Shown: positions 7,416 through 15,797, counted from the first letter of the stretch. The stretch: 40,378 bases of DNA from CALXCT01 sp964422185 (GCA_964422185.1 CAYRAG010000012.1:1-40378); one strand, 5' to 3'. Numbers and translations are program-made. The notes: generated by a model not told the origin, from the letters alone.

Positions 7416-8855
7416 TCAGGCTTTCCGCCACGCCTGTTTGCTGAACAGAACCAGCACGGGGAAGATCTCCAGGCGCCCGATGACCATGCACAGGGAGAGC
7501 ACGATCTTGCTCAGGGGGGAGAAGCCCAGGAAGTTGCCGGACGCGCCCACCGTCTCCAGGCCCGGCCCGGTGTTGCTGATGCAGGTCAGGGCGGCGGAGA
7601 ACGAGGTGGCGAACGAGAAGTTGTCCACACTCAGCACCAGGGTGGCGCCCAGGGTGATCACGAAATAGCAGAACGCGAAGACAAGCACTGTGTGGATGTT
7701 GTCCTCTTCCACCACTTTCCCGTCCAGCTTGACCACGGACACCATCCGGGGATGGATGATCCGCCGGACCTCGCGCCGGATGCACTGGATCAGGATGAGG
7801 ATGCGGGAGCACTTCATGCCGCCGCCCGTGGAGCCGGAGCACGCGCCGATGATCATCAGCAGGATGAGCACCATCTGGGCAAACTGCGGCCACTGGCTGG
7901 TGAAGTCCACGGAGGAGAAGCCGGTGGTGGAGATGATGGACGCCACCTGGAAGAAGCTGTAGCGAAACGCCTGTCCCACACTGTGGTAGACCGGGATGAG
8001 ATTCAGGGCGATGGCCACGGTGGACACGGCGACCACCCCGAGGAAAAAGCGCAGCTCGCTGCTTTGGAACACCTCTTTGATCCTGCGGCAGTACAGCAGG
8101 AAGTACATGGAGAAGTTCACGGAGAACAGCAGCACGAACACCGCGATGATCATCTCAATGGCCACGCTGTCATACCCGCCCACGCTGCGGTTCAGGTTGG
8201 AGAAGCCGCCGGTGCCCGCGGAGGAGAACGCGTGGATGAACGCGTCGTACAGGGGCATGTGCGCCAGAAGCAGCGCCCCGATCTCCGCCCCGGTGAGGAT
8301 GAGATAGATGGTATAGGTGATCCGGGTGGTGACGGCCTGCCGGGGCACCATCTTGGAGAAGACGGGGCCCGGGGTCTCCGCCTGGCTCAGATACTGGCCC
8401 TTGACCCCCAGGGCGGGCAGCACGATGGAGGACAGAGCCAGCACGCCCACGCCGCCCAGCCAGTGGGTGAACGAGCGCCAGAACAGGATGCCCCGGGGCA
8501 GCGACTCGATCTCCGCCAGAATCGTCGCCCCTGTCGTGGTGAAGCCGGAATAGGACTCAAACAGACAGTCCACAAACGAGGGGAAGCAGCCGCTGAAGTA
8601 GAACGGGAATGCCCCGAAGAATCCCACAAACAGCCAGATGACCCCGATGGTGAAAAAGCCGTCCCTGTTGTAAAACGACCCGGTATTGGGCAGCCGGTTG
8701 AGCAGCGTGCCCACAATCAGAAGCACCGCGATGGAAATAAGAAACGGCCTGAGGCTCTCGTGGTAGATCAGCGCCACCGCCAGCGGGGGCAACATGGTGG
8801 CGGCCTCTACCTGCAGGACTCTGCCGGTGATTTTGAAGACCAGCCTGAAGTTCAT
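7416..8855 (-). CDS. trkH: Trk potassium uptake channel subunit TrkH
   Basis: The product is a 479-residue membrane protein of the TrkH/KtrB superfamily, which carries K+ into the cell. The four pore-loop selectivity segments of this pseudo-tetrameric family are visible in order: SGFTTTGA (about 103), SSAGTGGFSN (about 222), STTGFSS (about 312) and SNTGPG (about 436). The conserved CSGSTGGGMK follows the third repeat. The ATG overlaps the trkA stop by four bases (ATGA), so the two are translationally coupled. The C-terminus ends at KQAWRKA, normal for the family. A GC-rich stretch followed by six T on the minus strand (about 7370-7410) may terminate the pair but forms only a weak stem. Confidence 0.95.
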   Translation of the reverse strand: MNFRLVFKITGRVLQVEAATMLPPLAVALIYHESLRPFLISIAVLLIVGTLLNRLPNTGSFYNRDGFFTIGVIWLFVGFFGAFPFYFSGCFPSFVDCLFESYSGFTTTGATILAEIESLPRGILFWRSFTHWLGGVGVLALSSIVLPALGVKGQYLSQAETPGPVFSKMVPRQAVTTRITYTIYLILTGAEIGALLLAHMPLYDAFIHAFSSAGTGGFSNLNRSVGGYDSVAIEMIIAVFVLLFSVNFSMYFLLYCRRIKEVFQSSELRFFLGVVAVSTVAIALNLIPVYHSVGQAFRYSFFQVASIISTTGFSSVDFTSQWPQFAQMVLILLMIIGACSGSTGGGMKCSRILILIQCIRREVRRIIHPRMVSVVKLDGKVVEEDNIHTVLVFAFCYFVITLGATLVLSVDNFSFATSFSAALTCISNTGPGLETVGASGNFLGFSPLSKIVLSLCMVIGRLEIFPVLVLFSKQAWRKA

Positions 8856-10243
8856 GTGGCCCCTCCGATCCCCAGATCCAGCAGGGAATTCTCATAGATG
8901 TCGTTGACATCCAGAATGGTGTGATCCCGGGAGACGATGATGACAGAGTCCCCCTCCTGGAACACGGAGGAGCCCTCCGGGATAATCACCTTTCCGTGGT
9001 GGATGATCAGCGCCACCAGAATGCCCTTCTTCAGGGAGAGATCTTTCAGGGGCACGCCCAGGTTTCGTGTGGTTTTATTGATCGTGAACTCCATGGCCTC
9101 CGCCTTGTTCGCCGCGATGCGGTACAGCGCCTGCATGACGCTGCCCTTGGAGTTCTCCATGCCCCGCACGACACGCAGGATCATGGACGCCGTGATGTAC
9201 TTGGGGGAGATGACGCTGTCCATGCCCACGGACTGGGCGATGACCGTGTAGTTTTGCTGATTGGACTTGGGGATGACCCTGGGCACGCCGAGATGCTGGG
9301 CGTACATGGCGGTGATCAGGTTGTCCTCGTCCCGGTCCGTCAGGGACACGAACGCGTCCGCGCCCGCCAGGTTTTCCAGCTCCAGCAGATCCTGATCCGT
9401 GCCGTCCCCGCAGATCACCGTGGCTTTCGGGAAGTTGCTGCTCAGACGCTGGCAGCGATCCATTCTCTTCTCCACGATCTTCACCCGCATTCCCATGGGG
9501 ATGAGGATCTCCGTGAGGTAGTGGGTCAGGCGGCCGCCGCCCAGAATGAACACCGTCTTGATCTTCGGCTCGAAGCGGCCCAGCAGCCGGAAAAACCGGC
9601 TCAGGCCGTTTGGTTCGCCGATGATATACATCTTGTCGCCGTCCCTGGGCACAAAGCTGCCGTTGGGGATAAACGCGTCGTCGCCCCGCTCCACGGCGCA
9701 GAACAGGACGGGCAGGTCATGCAGTTTCGTCTGCTCCATGAGCGGCACATCGCACAGAAAGTCCCCCTGCTGCAGGCGGAAGCTCAGCAGCTCCACCCGG
9801 CCGCGGTAGAAGGTGTCGATATTGGCGGCGCTGGGGAAGCGGAGCAGACGGGAGATCTCTTTCGCGGTGGACTGCTCCGGGTTGATCACCATGTCGATGC
9901 CCAGTTCCTCTTTCGTGGTCTCCATGTCCGCGGTGTAGTCGGTATTCCGCACGCGGGCGATGGTGTACTTCGCGCCCAGCCGCTTGGCGGTGAGGGAGCA
10001 GACCATGTTGAGCTCATCCGCGTTCGTCGTGGAGATGACGATGTCCGCGTTCCGCACGCCCGCGTCCCTGAGCACCGGAATCGACGCGCCGTTGCCCTGG
10101 ACGCACATGACATCCAGCGTGTCCGTCGCCCGGCGCAGCACCTCTTCGTCCGTATCTACGATGGTGACCTCGTGGTTGTCCCCGGACAGCTGCTCCGCGA
10201 TGGTATAGCCCACCTTGCCGCTGCCCACGATCATGATATTCAA
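8852..10243 (-). CDS. trkA: Trk potassium uptake regulatory subunit TrkA
   Basis: The product is a 463-residue cytoplasmic protein with the duplicated layout of full-length TrkA: an N-terminal Rossmann domain (GSGKVG near 7-12, VDTDEE as the NAD-binding acidic end of beta2), an RCK-C domain, a second Rossmann-like half (FILGGGRLTHYL near 230) and a second RCK-C domain. It gates TrkH in response to bound nucleotides. The start is a TTG at 10243, seven bases after GGAGGG; an ATG three codons later is too far from that site. The promoter is at 10306-10334. In the second half GGGRLTH departs from the GxGxxG nucleotide-binding pattern, as is common in TrkA. Confidence 0.95.
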   Translation of the reverse strand: MNIMIVGSGKVGYTIAEQLSGDNHEVTIVDTDEEVLRRATDTLDVMCVQGNGASIPVLRDAGVRNADIVISTTNADELNMVCSLTAKRLGAKYTIARVRNTDYTADMETTKEELGIDMVINPEQSTAKEISRLLRFPSAANIDTFYRGRVELLSFRLQQGDFLCDVPLMEQTKLHDLPVLFCAVERGDDAFIPNGSFVPRDGDKMYIIGEPNGLSRFFRLLGRFEPKIKTVFILGGGRLTHYLTEILIPMGMRVKIVEKRMDRCQRLSSNFPKATVICGDGTDQDLLELENLAGADAFVSLTDRDEDNLITAMYAQHLGVPRVIPKSNQQNYTVIAQSVGMDSVISPKYITASMILRVVRGMENSKGSVMQALYRIAANKAEAMEFTINKTTRNLGVPLKDLSLKKGILVALIIHHGKVIIPEGSSVFQEGDSVIIVSRDHTILDVNDIYENSLLDLGIGGAT

Positions 10244-10305
10244 AGGAAATCCCTCCCATTTGCCGCAGGGGGAACGCCCTGGATTCGTCCGGAAAAACTG
10301 AGCAA

Positions 10306-10334
10306 AGTATAACCTGTCCGCGGGAAAAGATCAA
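10306..10334 (-). promoter_or_regulatory. trkAH promoter
   Basis: On the minus strand: TTGATC (10334-10329), a 17-base spacer and TATACT (10311-10306), about 65 bases before the trkA start. It is back to back with a plus-strand promoter at 10355-10383. Confidence 0.55.
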
Positions 10335-10354
10335 GAGGGACACGCCATCGCCGC

Positions 10355-10383
10355 TTGCGGGGGACAGGCCGTTGTGGTACACT
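10355..10383 (+). promoter_or_regulatory. Promoter of the transposase-derived ORF
   Basis: TTGCGG (10355-10360), a 17-base spacer ending TGTGG and TACACT (10378-10383). It would start transcription about 65 bases before the ATG at 10457. Confidence 0.45.
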
Positions 10384-10410
10384 GGGCGGCGGGAACACAG
10401 AGCGATCACT

Positions 10411-10422
10411 GGTTTACATAAT
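10411..10422 (+). repeat. GTTTACATAAT motif, copy near transposase-derived ORF
   Basis: GGTTTACATAAT matches the motif repeated at 4361-4948. It lies 35 bases before the start codon of the transposase-derived ORF, so the motif could be a mobile-element end or a leader element shared with that family. Confidence 0.45.
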
Positions 10423-10456
10423 CATGCTCTGTGTCGCGGAAAGGAAGGCGGTATCC

Positions 10457-11761
10457 ATGTCGGTGCCGGAGGAGATCCGAAAGGTGCCCAGGCCGGTGAA
10501 CACCATCGTGGTGGACAATGGCCGGGAAGGCCCGAACCGCTACGCGGTCCGGGAGCGCACCGCCGTAAAATACATCCCCGGGGGCAATCCCCAGCCGCAG
10601 AACGGGCGGGTGATCGGCCACATTGTGGACGGCCGGTTCGTCTCCGTGTCCGCGCAGAAGAAAAAAGGCGCACCGGAGGCGCTCTCCTGGGGCCTGCCGG
10701 CGCTGATTCGCTCCGTCTCGGCGGATGTGCTGGGGGATCTGCTGGACCTCTGGCCGGCTCCGGAGGCGCACACCATTCTGGCGGCCGCCGCCCTCCGGGT
10801 GGCCAGACCGTCCATCCCCGCGGAGAAAATGGCGGAGGCTTTCGCGGCCAGCTGGCTCAGCCGCTTCTATCCGGACGCGGATCTGTCCGGGGATTCCGTG
10901 CGCAGTCTCTGCGGGCGGATCGACGCGGACGGGGCGCGGCGCGAGGCGTTCTTCCGGCGCAGGGCGGCCGCGGCGGGGAACCGCCGGGTGCTCCTCACCG
11001 CCGTGAGGCGTCCGGGCGGACAGGTGCCGGATCTGGCCTCGTATCCCGGCGGAGCGGAGATCCCCGTGATCTGTGCCTGTGACCTGGAGCGCGGGGAGCC
11101 GGTCTGTGCGGAGGTGCTGCCCGGCGGGGTTCTGACGGGCGGCCTGTGCTGTGATTTCTTCCGGCGCTTCGGGTTTCCCCGGGGTGTGGTCATGGCGGAC
11201 GGCGATGTCACGCCCGGTCAGGTTCGGAGGGAGCCGGAACTGCACTTCCTGCTGCCGGCCGGGCGGAGAGAGATCCGGGACAGCGGTCTGCTCAACCCCG
11301 AAGCCGGGACGCCGGATCCCTGCCGGAAGGCGGAGACGGAAGACGGCCGCTTCCTGTACGCGTTTCCGGACGGTTCGGTGTGGGTCTCGGATCTGGATCT
11401 GGAGCCGGAGACCGCTTCGCGCTGGCGGGAGGAGCGCCGGATGGAGGAACTGGTGTTTCAGCGCTGTGACACCGGGATTTGCCCGGAGTATACGGCGGGC
11501 AGCGTCTTTTTCAACTTCATCACCGCCCTGACGGCCCGCCGTGTCCTGGAGAGGGCGCGGGAGGCGCGGCTGCTGGAACACATGACTTTCGGGGAGCTGA
11601 TGGAGGATCTGTCCTCCGCACGGCGCCGGGAGAACGCCCCGCCGGATCCCGTCGCGTTTGACAGGGGCTGGTACCACACCCCGGATTCTGTGACCGCGGA
11701 TCTGGTCGCGCTGGGGCTCTGTGCGGCCAAAAAGGGGCGCGGGCGGAAGCGGAAACACTGA
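10457..11761 (+). CDS. Transposase-derived protein (IS4-superfamily, catalytic site altered)
   Basis: The product is 434 residues. The order of conserved blocks matches a clostridial IS4/IS1634-like transposase: an N-terminal RPVNTIVVD...RYAVRER...NPQPQNGRVIGHI block, ELHFLLPAGRR in the middle, a C-terminal block with REERRMEELVFQ and SVFFNFITALTARRVLERAREARLLEHMTFGELMEDLSSA, and a final TPDSVTADLVALGL. As I recall the family, the first catalytic Asp sits in an IIxDGT strand; the matching place here reads RVLLTAV. The second Asp is kept, but its DKGF context reads DGDV. The Glu region (MEELVF) is kept. It is shorter than usual members (about 550-600). The frame is nevertheless open, with GGAAAGGAAGG before the ATG and a promoter. 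It is either an immobile relic or a domesticated DNA-binding protein. Confidence 0.65.
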   Translation: MSVPEEIRKVPRPVNTIVVDNGREGPNRYAVRERTAVKYIPGGNPQPQNGRVIGHIVDGRFVSVSAQKKKGAPEALSWGLPALIRSVSADVLGDLLDLWPAPEAHTILAAAALRVARPSIPAEKMAEAFAASWLSRFYPDADLSGDSVRSLCGRIDADGARREAFFRRRAAAAGNRRVLLTAVRRPGGQVPDLASYPGGAEIPVICACDLERGEPVCAEVLPGGVLTGGLCCDFFRRFGFPRGVVMADGDVTPGQVRREPELHFLLPAGRREIRDSGLLNPEAGTPDPCRKAETEDGRFLYAFPDGSVWVSDLDLEPETASRWREERRMEELVFQRCDTGICPEYTAGSVFFNFITALTARRVLERAREARLLEHMTFGELMEDLSSARRRENAPPDPVAFDRGWYHTPDSVTADLVALGLCAAKKGRGRKRKH

Positions 11762-11834
11762 CCCGGGGCGGTCTCTGAGACGGACCGGAGAAAGCTCCCG
11801 CGGGGGATACATTTCAATTGGGAAAGGGGCGAAA

Positions 11835-12641
11835 GTGCGCGGTTTCACCGTGCGCGTGACCATGAAAGAAGCGGAGCGGGAAGAACAGTTCCATATCTGC
11901 TGCAGAGCGGGCGAGGTGGGCAAATACGCTGTTCTGCCCGGGGATCCGGGCCGGTGTGAAGCCATTGCCCGGTATCTGGACGAACCCCGTTTTGTGAAGG
12001 CAAACCGCGAGTTCACCATCTGGAACGGGTCGCTGCTGGGGGAGACGGTCACCGTCTGCTCCACGGGCATCGGGGGGCCCTCGGCGTCCATCGCCATGGA
12101 GGAGCTGGCGAATCTGGGTACGCACACCTTTATCCGGGTGGGCACCTGCGGCGGCATCGACCTGTCCGTGCAGGCGGGGGATGTGGTCATCGCCACCGGC
12201 GCGGTGCGCATGGAGGGGACGAGCCGGGAGTACGCGCCCATCGAGTGGCCGGCCGTCCCGGACTATGAGGCGCTCTCCGCGCTGGTTCAGGCGGCGGAGG
12301 ACTGCGGCGCGTCCTGGAAGGCGGGCGTGGTGCAGTGCAAGGACTCGTTCTACGGGCAGCACTCCCCGGAGCGGATGCCGGTATCGTACGAGCTGGAACC
12401 CAGATGGGAGGCGTGGAAGCGCCTGGGCGTGCTCGCCTCCGAGATGGAGTCCGCGGCCCTGTTCGCCGTGGCCGCCGCCCGGCGGGTGCGCTGCGGCTCC
12501 GTGTTCCATGTGATCTGGAACCAGGAGCGGGAGAAAGCCGGGCTGGATCAGGTGGAGACCCACGACACGGATACCGCCATCCGGGTGGGCGTCACCGCCC
12601 TGAAGCGGCTCATCGCCAGGGACAGGGAGAGATCGCGCTGA
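11835..12641 (+). CDS. udp: Uridine phosphorylase
   Basis: The product is 268 residues, a cytoplasmic nucleoside phosphorylase of the PNP/UDP family that splits uridine with phosphate to uracil and ribose 1-phosphate for pyrimidine salvage. Visible features are the phosphate-binding LPGDPGR near the N-terminus, VGTCGGID in the central sheet, KDSFYGQ (the substrate-pocket segment typical of uridine phosphorylases rather than purine ones) and LASEMESAALF, whose Glu-Met-Glu binds ribose. The start is taken as GTG at 11835, preceded by AAAGGGG; an ATG at 11862 is possible and would remove nine residues but has no clear ribosome-binding site. It is downstream of the transposase-derived ORF on the same strand, and I see no promoter of its own. 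It ends before a long hairpin terminator. Confidence 0.88.
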   Translation: MRGFTVRVTMKEAEREEQFHICCRAGEVGKYAVLPGDPGRCEAIARYLDEPRFVKANREFTIWNGSLLGETVTVCSTGIGGPSASIAMEELANLGTHTFIRVGTCGGIDLSVQAGDVVIATGAVRMEGTSREYAPIEWPAVPDYEALSALVQAAEDCGASWKAGVVQCKDSFYGQHSPERMPVSYELEPRWEAWKRLGVLASEMESAALFAVAAARRVRCGSVFHVIWNQEREKAGLDQVETHDTDTAIRVGVTALKRLIARDRERSR

Positions 12642-12701
12642 CCGCGCACCTTCCGGCCCGGACGGGACGAACCGCGTCGGCAAGAATGATCCGGGAAACA
12701 C

Positions 12702-12742
12702 AAAAGTGCAGGGCACGGAGTTTCTCCATGTCCTGCACTTTT
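12702..12742. terminator. Bidirectional terminator between udp and gltX
   Basis: AAAAGTGCAGG at 12702-12712 pairs with CCTGCACTTTT at 12732-12742, and an inner eight-base near-perfect stem closes on a TTT loop. The A and T ends act as U tracts for both strands, between two convergent genes. Confidence 0.85.
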
Positions 12743-12748
12743 CGCAGA

Positions 12749-14251
12749 TCAGCCCAGTCTGGCCAGGCCCTGGTTAAGCCGGGAGAGTGTCTCGTCCCGG
12801 CCCAGGATGGCGCACAGCTCCACCGCGCCGCCGGGGGTGACCGCCTTCCCGGAGACGGCGATCCGGACCGGCCACATCAGCGTGGCGTTCTTCACGCCCA
12901 GCTGTTCCGCCAGGCCCATGAGGCAGTCGTGGACGGTGTCCCGGTTCCAGTCCGGAAGCGACGAGAGCGCGGGGATGGCCGCCTCCAGCATGGCTCTGGA
13001 GATCTCCGGGTTCGTTTTGGACTTCTTATTGGTGAACAGCGCCGGGTCGTAGTCCGGCAGCGCGTCGAAGAAGTCCACTTTCTCCGGGATATCCGTGAGC
13101 CTCTCGCAGCGCTCCTGGAGCAGGGCCGCGACGGCGGCGGCGTCAATGTCCGGGTTCTTTACCACACTGCGGATGTACGGCTCCGCCAGGGCGGCGAACT
13201 CCGCCGGCTCCATGGAGCGGAGATAGTGGGCGTTGAAGTAGGTCAGCTTGGCCATGTCAAAGGCGGAGGGGGATTTGGAGATCCCGCCGATGTCGAACAC
13301 CTCGATGAGCTCCGGCAGCGTGAAGAACTCTTTCTCCGCGATCTCGCCCCGGGGCGACCAGCCCAGCAGCGTCACATAGTTGACGACGGCCTGGGAGAGG
13401 TATCCCATCTCCAGCAGATCCTCGTAAGAGGGGTCTCCGTGGCGCTTGGACATCTTCCGCACGCCGCCCCCGCCGTCGGTAATCATGACCGGGGCGCAGT
13501 GGACATAGACGGGGATCTCCCACCCGAACGCCTCGTAGAGCAGGTTGTACTTGGGCGCGGACGACAGGTACTCGCTGCCCCGCACCACATGGGTAATCCC
13601 CATCAGGTGGTCGTCCACCACATTGGCGAAGTTATAGGTGGGCAGCCCGTCCGTCTTGAGGAGCACCTGGTCGTCCAGCTCCGCGTTGTCCACGGTGATC
13701 TCGCCGTAGACGGCGTCCTGGAATGTGGTGGTGCCCTCCGGGATCTTCTGCCGGATCACATACGGCTCGCCCGCGGCCAGCTTCGCGTCGATCTCCTCCT
13801 GGGACAAGGAGAGACAGTGCCGGTCATATTTTGCGTTCGGGTCGTCCTGATGCAGCTGCTCCAGGCGCTCCTCCGAGCAGAAGCAGCGGTAGGCACAGCC
13901 CCTGTCAATCAGCAGCTGCGCGTATTTTCCATAGATCTCCCGGCGCTCGCTCTGGATGTAGGGGCCCACCGGGCCGCCCACATTGGGGCCCTCGTCCCAG
14001 TCCAGACCGCAGCTGCGCATCGTCCGGCAGATGACATCCACGGCGTCGGCCACCAGACGGCCCTGATCCGTGTCCTCGATGCGCAGCAGGAAGCTGCCGC
14101 CGGCGTGGCGTGCGATCAGGTAGGTATACAGCGCGGTGCGCAGATTGCCCACATGCATGTATCCGGTGGGAGAGGGGGCAAACCGGGTTCGCACCCCGCC
14201 TCTGGGAATCCGATCCTCCATCGCCTGGAGCCAGTTGCTGTCCAGCGCCAT
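12749..14251 (-). CDS. gltX: Glutamate--tRNA ligase
   Basis: The product is a 500-residue class I aminoacyl-tRNA synthetase that charges tRNA with glutamate. The HIGH-type signature appears as FAPSPTGYMHVGN near the N-terminus and the KMSKR loop as VRKMSKRHGD near the middle. A CAYRCFCSEERL segment lies where many bacterial GltX carry zinc ligands. The C-terminal anticodon-binding domain is complete. The start is the ATG at 14251, eight bases after GGAGG; the earlier in-frame ATG (two codons before) is too close to that site, and the long upstream extension is not coding. The promoter is at 14307-14335. Whether it is discriminating, or also charges tRNA-Gln for the amidotransferase route, cannot be told from motifs alone. 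Confidence 0.96.
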   Translation of the reverse strand: MALDSNWLQAMEDRIPRGGVRTRFAPSPTGYMHVGNLRTALYTYLIARHAGGSFLLRIEDTDQGRLVADAVDVICRTMRSCGLDWDEGPNVGGPVGPYIQSERREIYGKYAQLLIDRGCAYRCFCSEERLEQLHQDDPNAKYDRHCLSLSQEEIDAKLAAGEPYVIRQKIPEGTTTFQDAVYGEITVDNAELDDQVLLKTDGLPTYNFANVVDDHLMGITHVVRGSEYLSSAPKYNLLYEAFGWEIPVYVHCAPVMITDGGGGVRKMSKRHGDPSYEDLLEMGYLSQAVVNYVTLLGWSPRGEIAEKEFFTLPELIEVFDIGGISKSPSAFDMAKLTYFNAHYLRSMEPAEFAALAEPYIRSVVKNPDIDAAAVAALLQERCERLTDIPEKVDFFDALPDYDPALFTNKKSKTNPEISRAMLEAAIPALSSLPDWNRDTVHDCLMGLAEQLGVKNATLMWPVRIAVSGKAVTPGGAVELCAILGRDETLSRLNQGLARLG

Positions 14252-14306
14252 TTCCATTTCCTCCCGTTTCGCGAAAGATTCGCCGGATCTCCCGGCGGCT
14301 GCTGGT

Positions 14307-14335
14307 AGTATACCGGAAACGCGGGGGAAAGTAAA
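14307..14335 (-). promoter_or_regulatory. gltX promoter
   Basis: On the minus strand: TTTACT (14335-14330), a 17-base spacer and TATACT (14312-14307), about 55 bases before the gltX ATG. Confidence 0.5.
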
Positions 14336-14408
14336 GAAAAACCGCGCCGGGCCGCGGCGGCTGAGCGTGTCGCGGCAGCCGGGGGGACCTGCGGCGCGGA
14401 AAAAACCG

Positions 14409-14437
14409 TGGCAAAACGGGCCCGGGCGTGGTATAAT
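14409..14437 (+). promoter_or_regulatory. Promoter of the small Cys-rich protein
   Basis: A perfect TATAAT at 14432-14437 preceded by GTGG; the -35 (TGGCAA, 14409-14414) is weak. It lies 39 bases before the GTG start. Confidence 0.5.
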
Positions 14438-14476
14438 CCGGGGGAAGACCGGGAAGAAACAGGAGGGAAACACGCC

Positions 14477-14686
14477 GTGAAGCTGTTTCAGAGAGAGATT
14501 GAGCCGCGCTGCAGCTACTGTGAACAGGGCCGGGATCTGGGCGGAAATGTGATCTGTCCCAGAAAGGGGATCATGCCCCCGGACGGCAGCTGCAGGGCGT
14601 TCCGGTACGACCCGTTCCGCCGGGTGCCGCCGCGCCGGGAGAAGCCGGACTTTGGCCGCTTAAAAGACGAGGATTTCATCATCTGA
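14477..14686 (+). CDS. Small conserved-looking Cys-rich protein
   Basis: The product is 69 residues starting at a GTG nine bases after AGGAGGG. The N-terminal half has a CSYC pair followed by single cysteines in VICPRKG and SCRAF, a pattern that could bind one zinc or a small Fe-S centre. The C-terminal half is basic and Pro/Arg-rich (RRVPPRREKP) and ends in DEDFII. It has its own promoter and a terminator at 14696-14723, and sits between divergent gltX and phoH. I do not know its function. The compact zinc-knuckle look with a basic tail suggests nucleic-acid or ribosome contact, which is inference only. Confidence 0.75.
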   Translation: MKLFQREIEPRCSYCEQGRDLGGNVICPRKGIMPPDGSCRAFRYDPFRRVPPRREKPDFGRLKDEDFII

Positions 14687-14695
14687 ACGCCGCAG

Positions 14696-14723
14696 AAAGC
14701 CGCCCCGGACGGGACGGCTTTTT
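14696..14723 (+). terminator. Terminator of the small Cys-rich gene
   Basis: AAAGCCG pairs with CGGCTTT around an inner CCCG/CGGG stem, followed by a run of five T. Confidence 0.8.
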
Positions 14724-14825
14724 CCACGCGCCGACGGGAATTTTGTCAAAAATGTGGCGCCCCGCCGGCGCGGTATGATAGAATGAAGCAGGCATGATTC
14801 CGCCGGCAAAGGAGAAAACAGACTT

Positions 14826-15797
14826 ATGATTGAACAGGTCATCAGCATCGAGCGCATGGAGCAGGCCATCAATGTCTTCGGCACTTTTGACGAAAACATC
14901 CGGATCCTGGAGGGGGAGCTGGGGGTTACAGTCGTCAGCAGGGACGCCTCCCTGAAAGTCTCCGGCGAGGGCGAGTCGGTGATGTACGCCGTGAAAGCCA
15001 TCGAGGCGCTGCTCTCCCTGGCCGCCCGGGGCGAGAACATCACAGAGCAGAATGTGCGCTACATCATCCAGATGGTCCGCACCGGCAACGAGGACAAACT
15101 GAGCCAGCTGGCGGGGGATGTGCTGTGCGTCACCGCGAAAGGCAAGCCGATCAAGGCGAAGACCATCGGACAGAAGCGTTATGTGGACGCCATCCGGAAC
15201 AATGTGGTGACCCTGGGCGTCGGGCCGGCCGGCACGGGCAAGACCTACCTGGCGGTGGCCGCGGCCGTGGCGGCGTTCCGGGATAAGCAGGTCAACCGGG
15301 TCATCCTCACCCGGCCGGCGGTGGAGGCGGGGGAGCGCCTGGGCTTTCTGCCCGGCGATCTGCAGTCCAAGGTGGATCCCTATCTGCGGCCGCTGTATGA
15401 TGCCCTGTTCGACATGCTGGGCGCCGAGACCTATCAGAAGTATGTGGAGCGGGGAAATATCGAGGTGGCGCCTCTGGCCTATATGCGCGGCCGCACCCTG
15501 GACGACTCGTTCATCATTCTGGACGAGGCGCAGAACACCAGCCGGGAGCAGATGAAGATGTTCCTGACCCGCCTGGGCTTCGGCTCAAAGATCGTCATCA
15601 CCGGGGACATCACGCAGATTGACCTGCCCGCGGACAAGGTCAGCGGCCTGAAAGAGGCGATGCGGGTGCTCAAGGGAGTCGAGGACATCGCCATCTGCCG
15701 CCTGACGGAGAACGATGTGGTGCGCCATGTGCTGGTTCAGCGGATCATTAAGGCCTACGAGGAGTATGAGAACGCCCGGGACAGGGCGCGGAAATAG
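14826..15797 (+). CDS. phoH: PhoH-family ATPase
   Basis: The product is a 323-residue PhoH-like (PhoL type) P-loop ATPase. It has an N-terminal KH-like domain (about 1-90), Walker A GPAGTGKT at 133-140 and Walker B FIILDEAQNT, followed by the sensor strand VITGDITQIDLP. These proteins resemble the N-terminal half of superfamily 1 helicases and are linked to RNA metabolism. They are commonly encoded just before ybeY, as was probably the case here before the insertion of the transposase gene at 15869. A -10-like TATGAT (14774-14779) is present upstream, but I find no well-spaced -35. The AAAGGAGAAAA before the ATG is a good ribosome-binding site. Confidence 0.95.
   Translation: MIEQVISIERMEQAINVFGTFDENIRILEGELGVTVVSRDASLKVSGEGESVMYAVKAIEALLSLAARGENITEQNVRYIIQMVRTGNEDKLSQLAGDVLCVTAKGKPIKAKTIGQKRYVDAIRNNVVTLGVGPAGTGKTYLAVAAAVAAFRDKQVNRVILTRPAVEAGERLGFLPGDLQSKVDPYLRPLYDALFDMLGAETYQKYVERGNIEVAPLAYMRGRTLDDSFIILDEAQNTSREQMKMFLTRLGFGSKIVITGDITQIDLPADKVSGLKEAMRVLKGVEDIAICRLTENDVVRHVLVQRIIKAYEEYENARDRARK

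Noticed and set aside
7305..8897. 530-codon plus-strand frame opposite trkH
   Set aside because: Antisense shadow; the opposite strand carries all TrkH pore-loop motifs.
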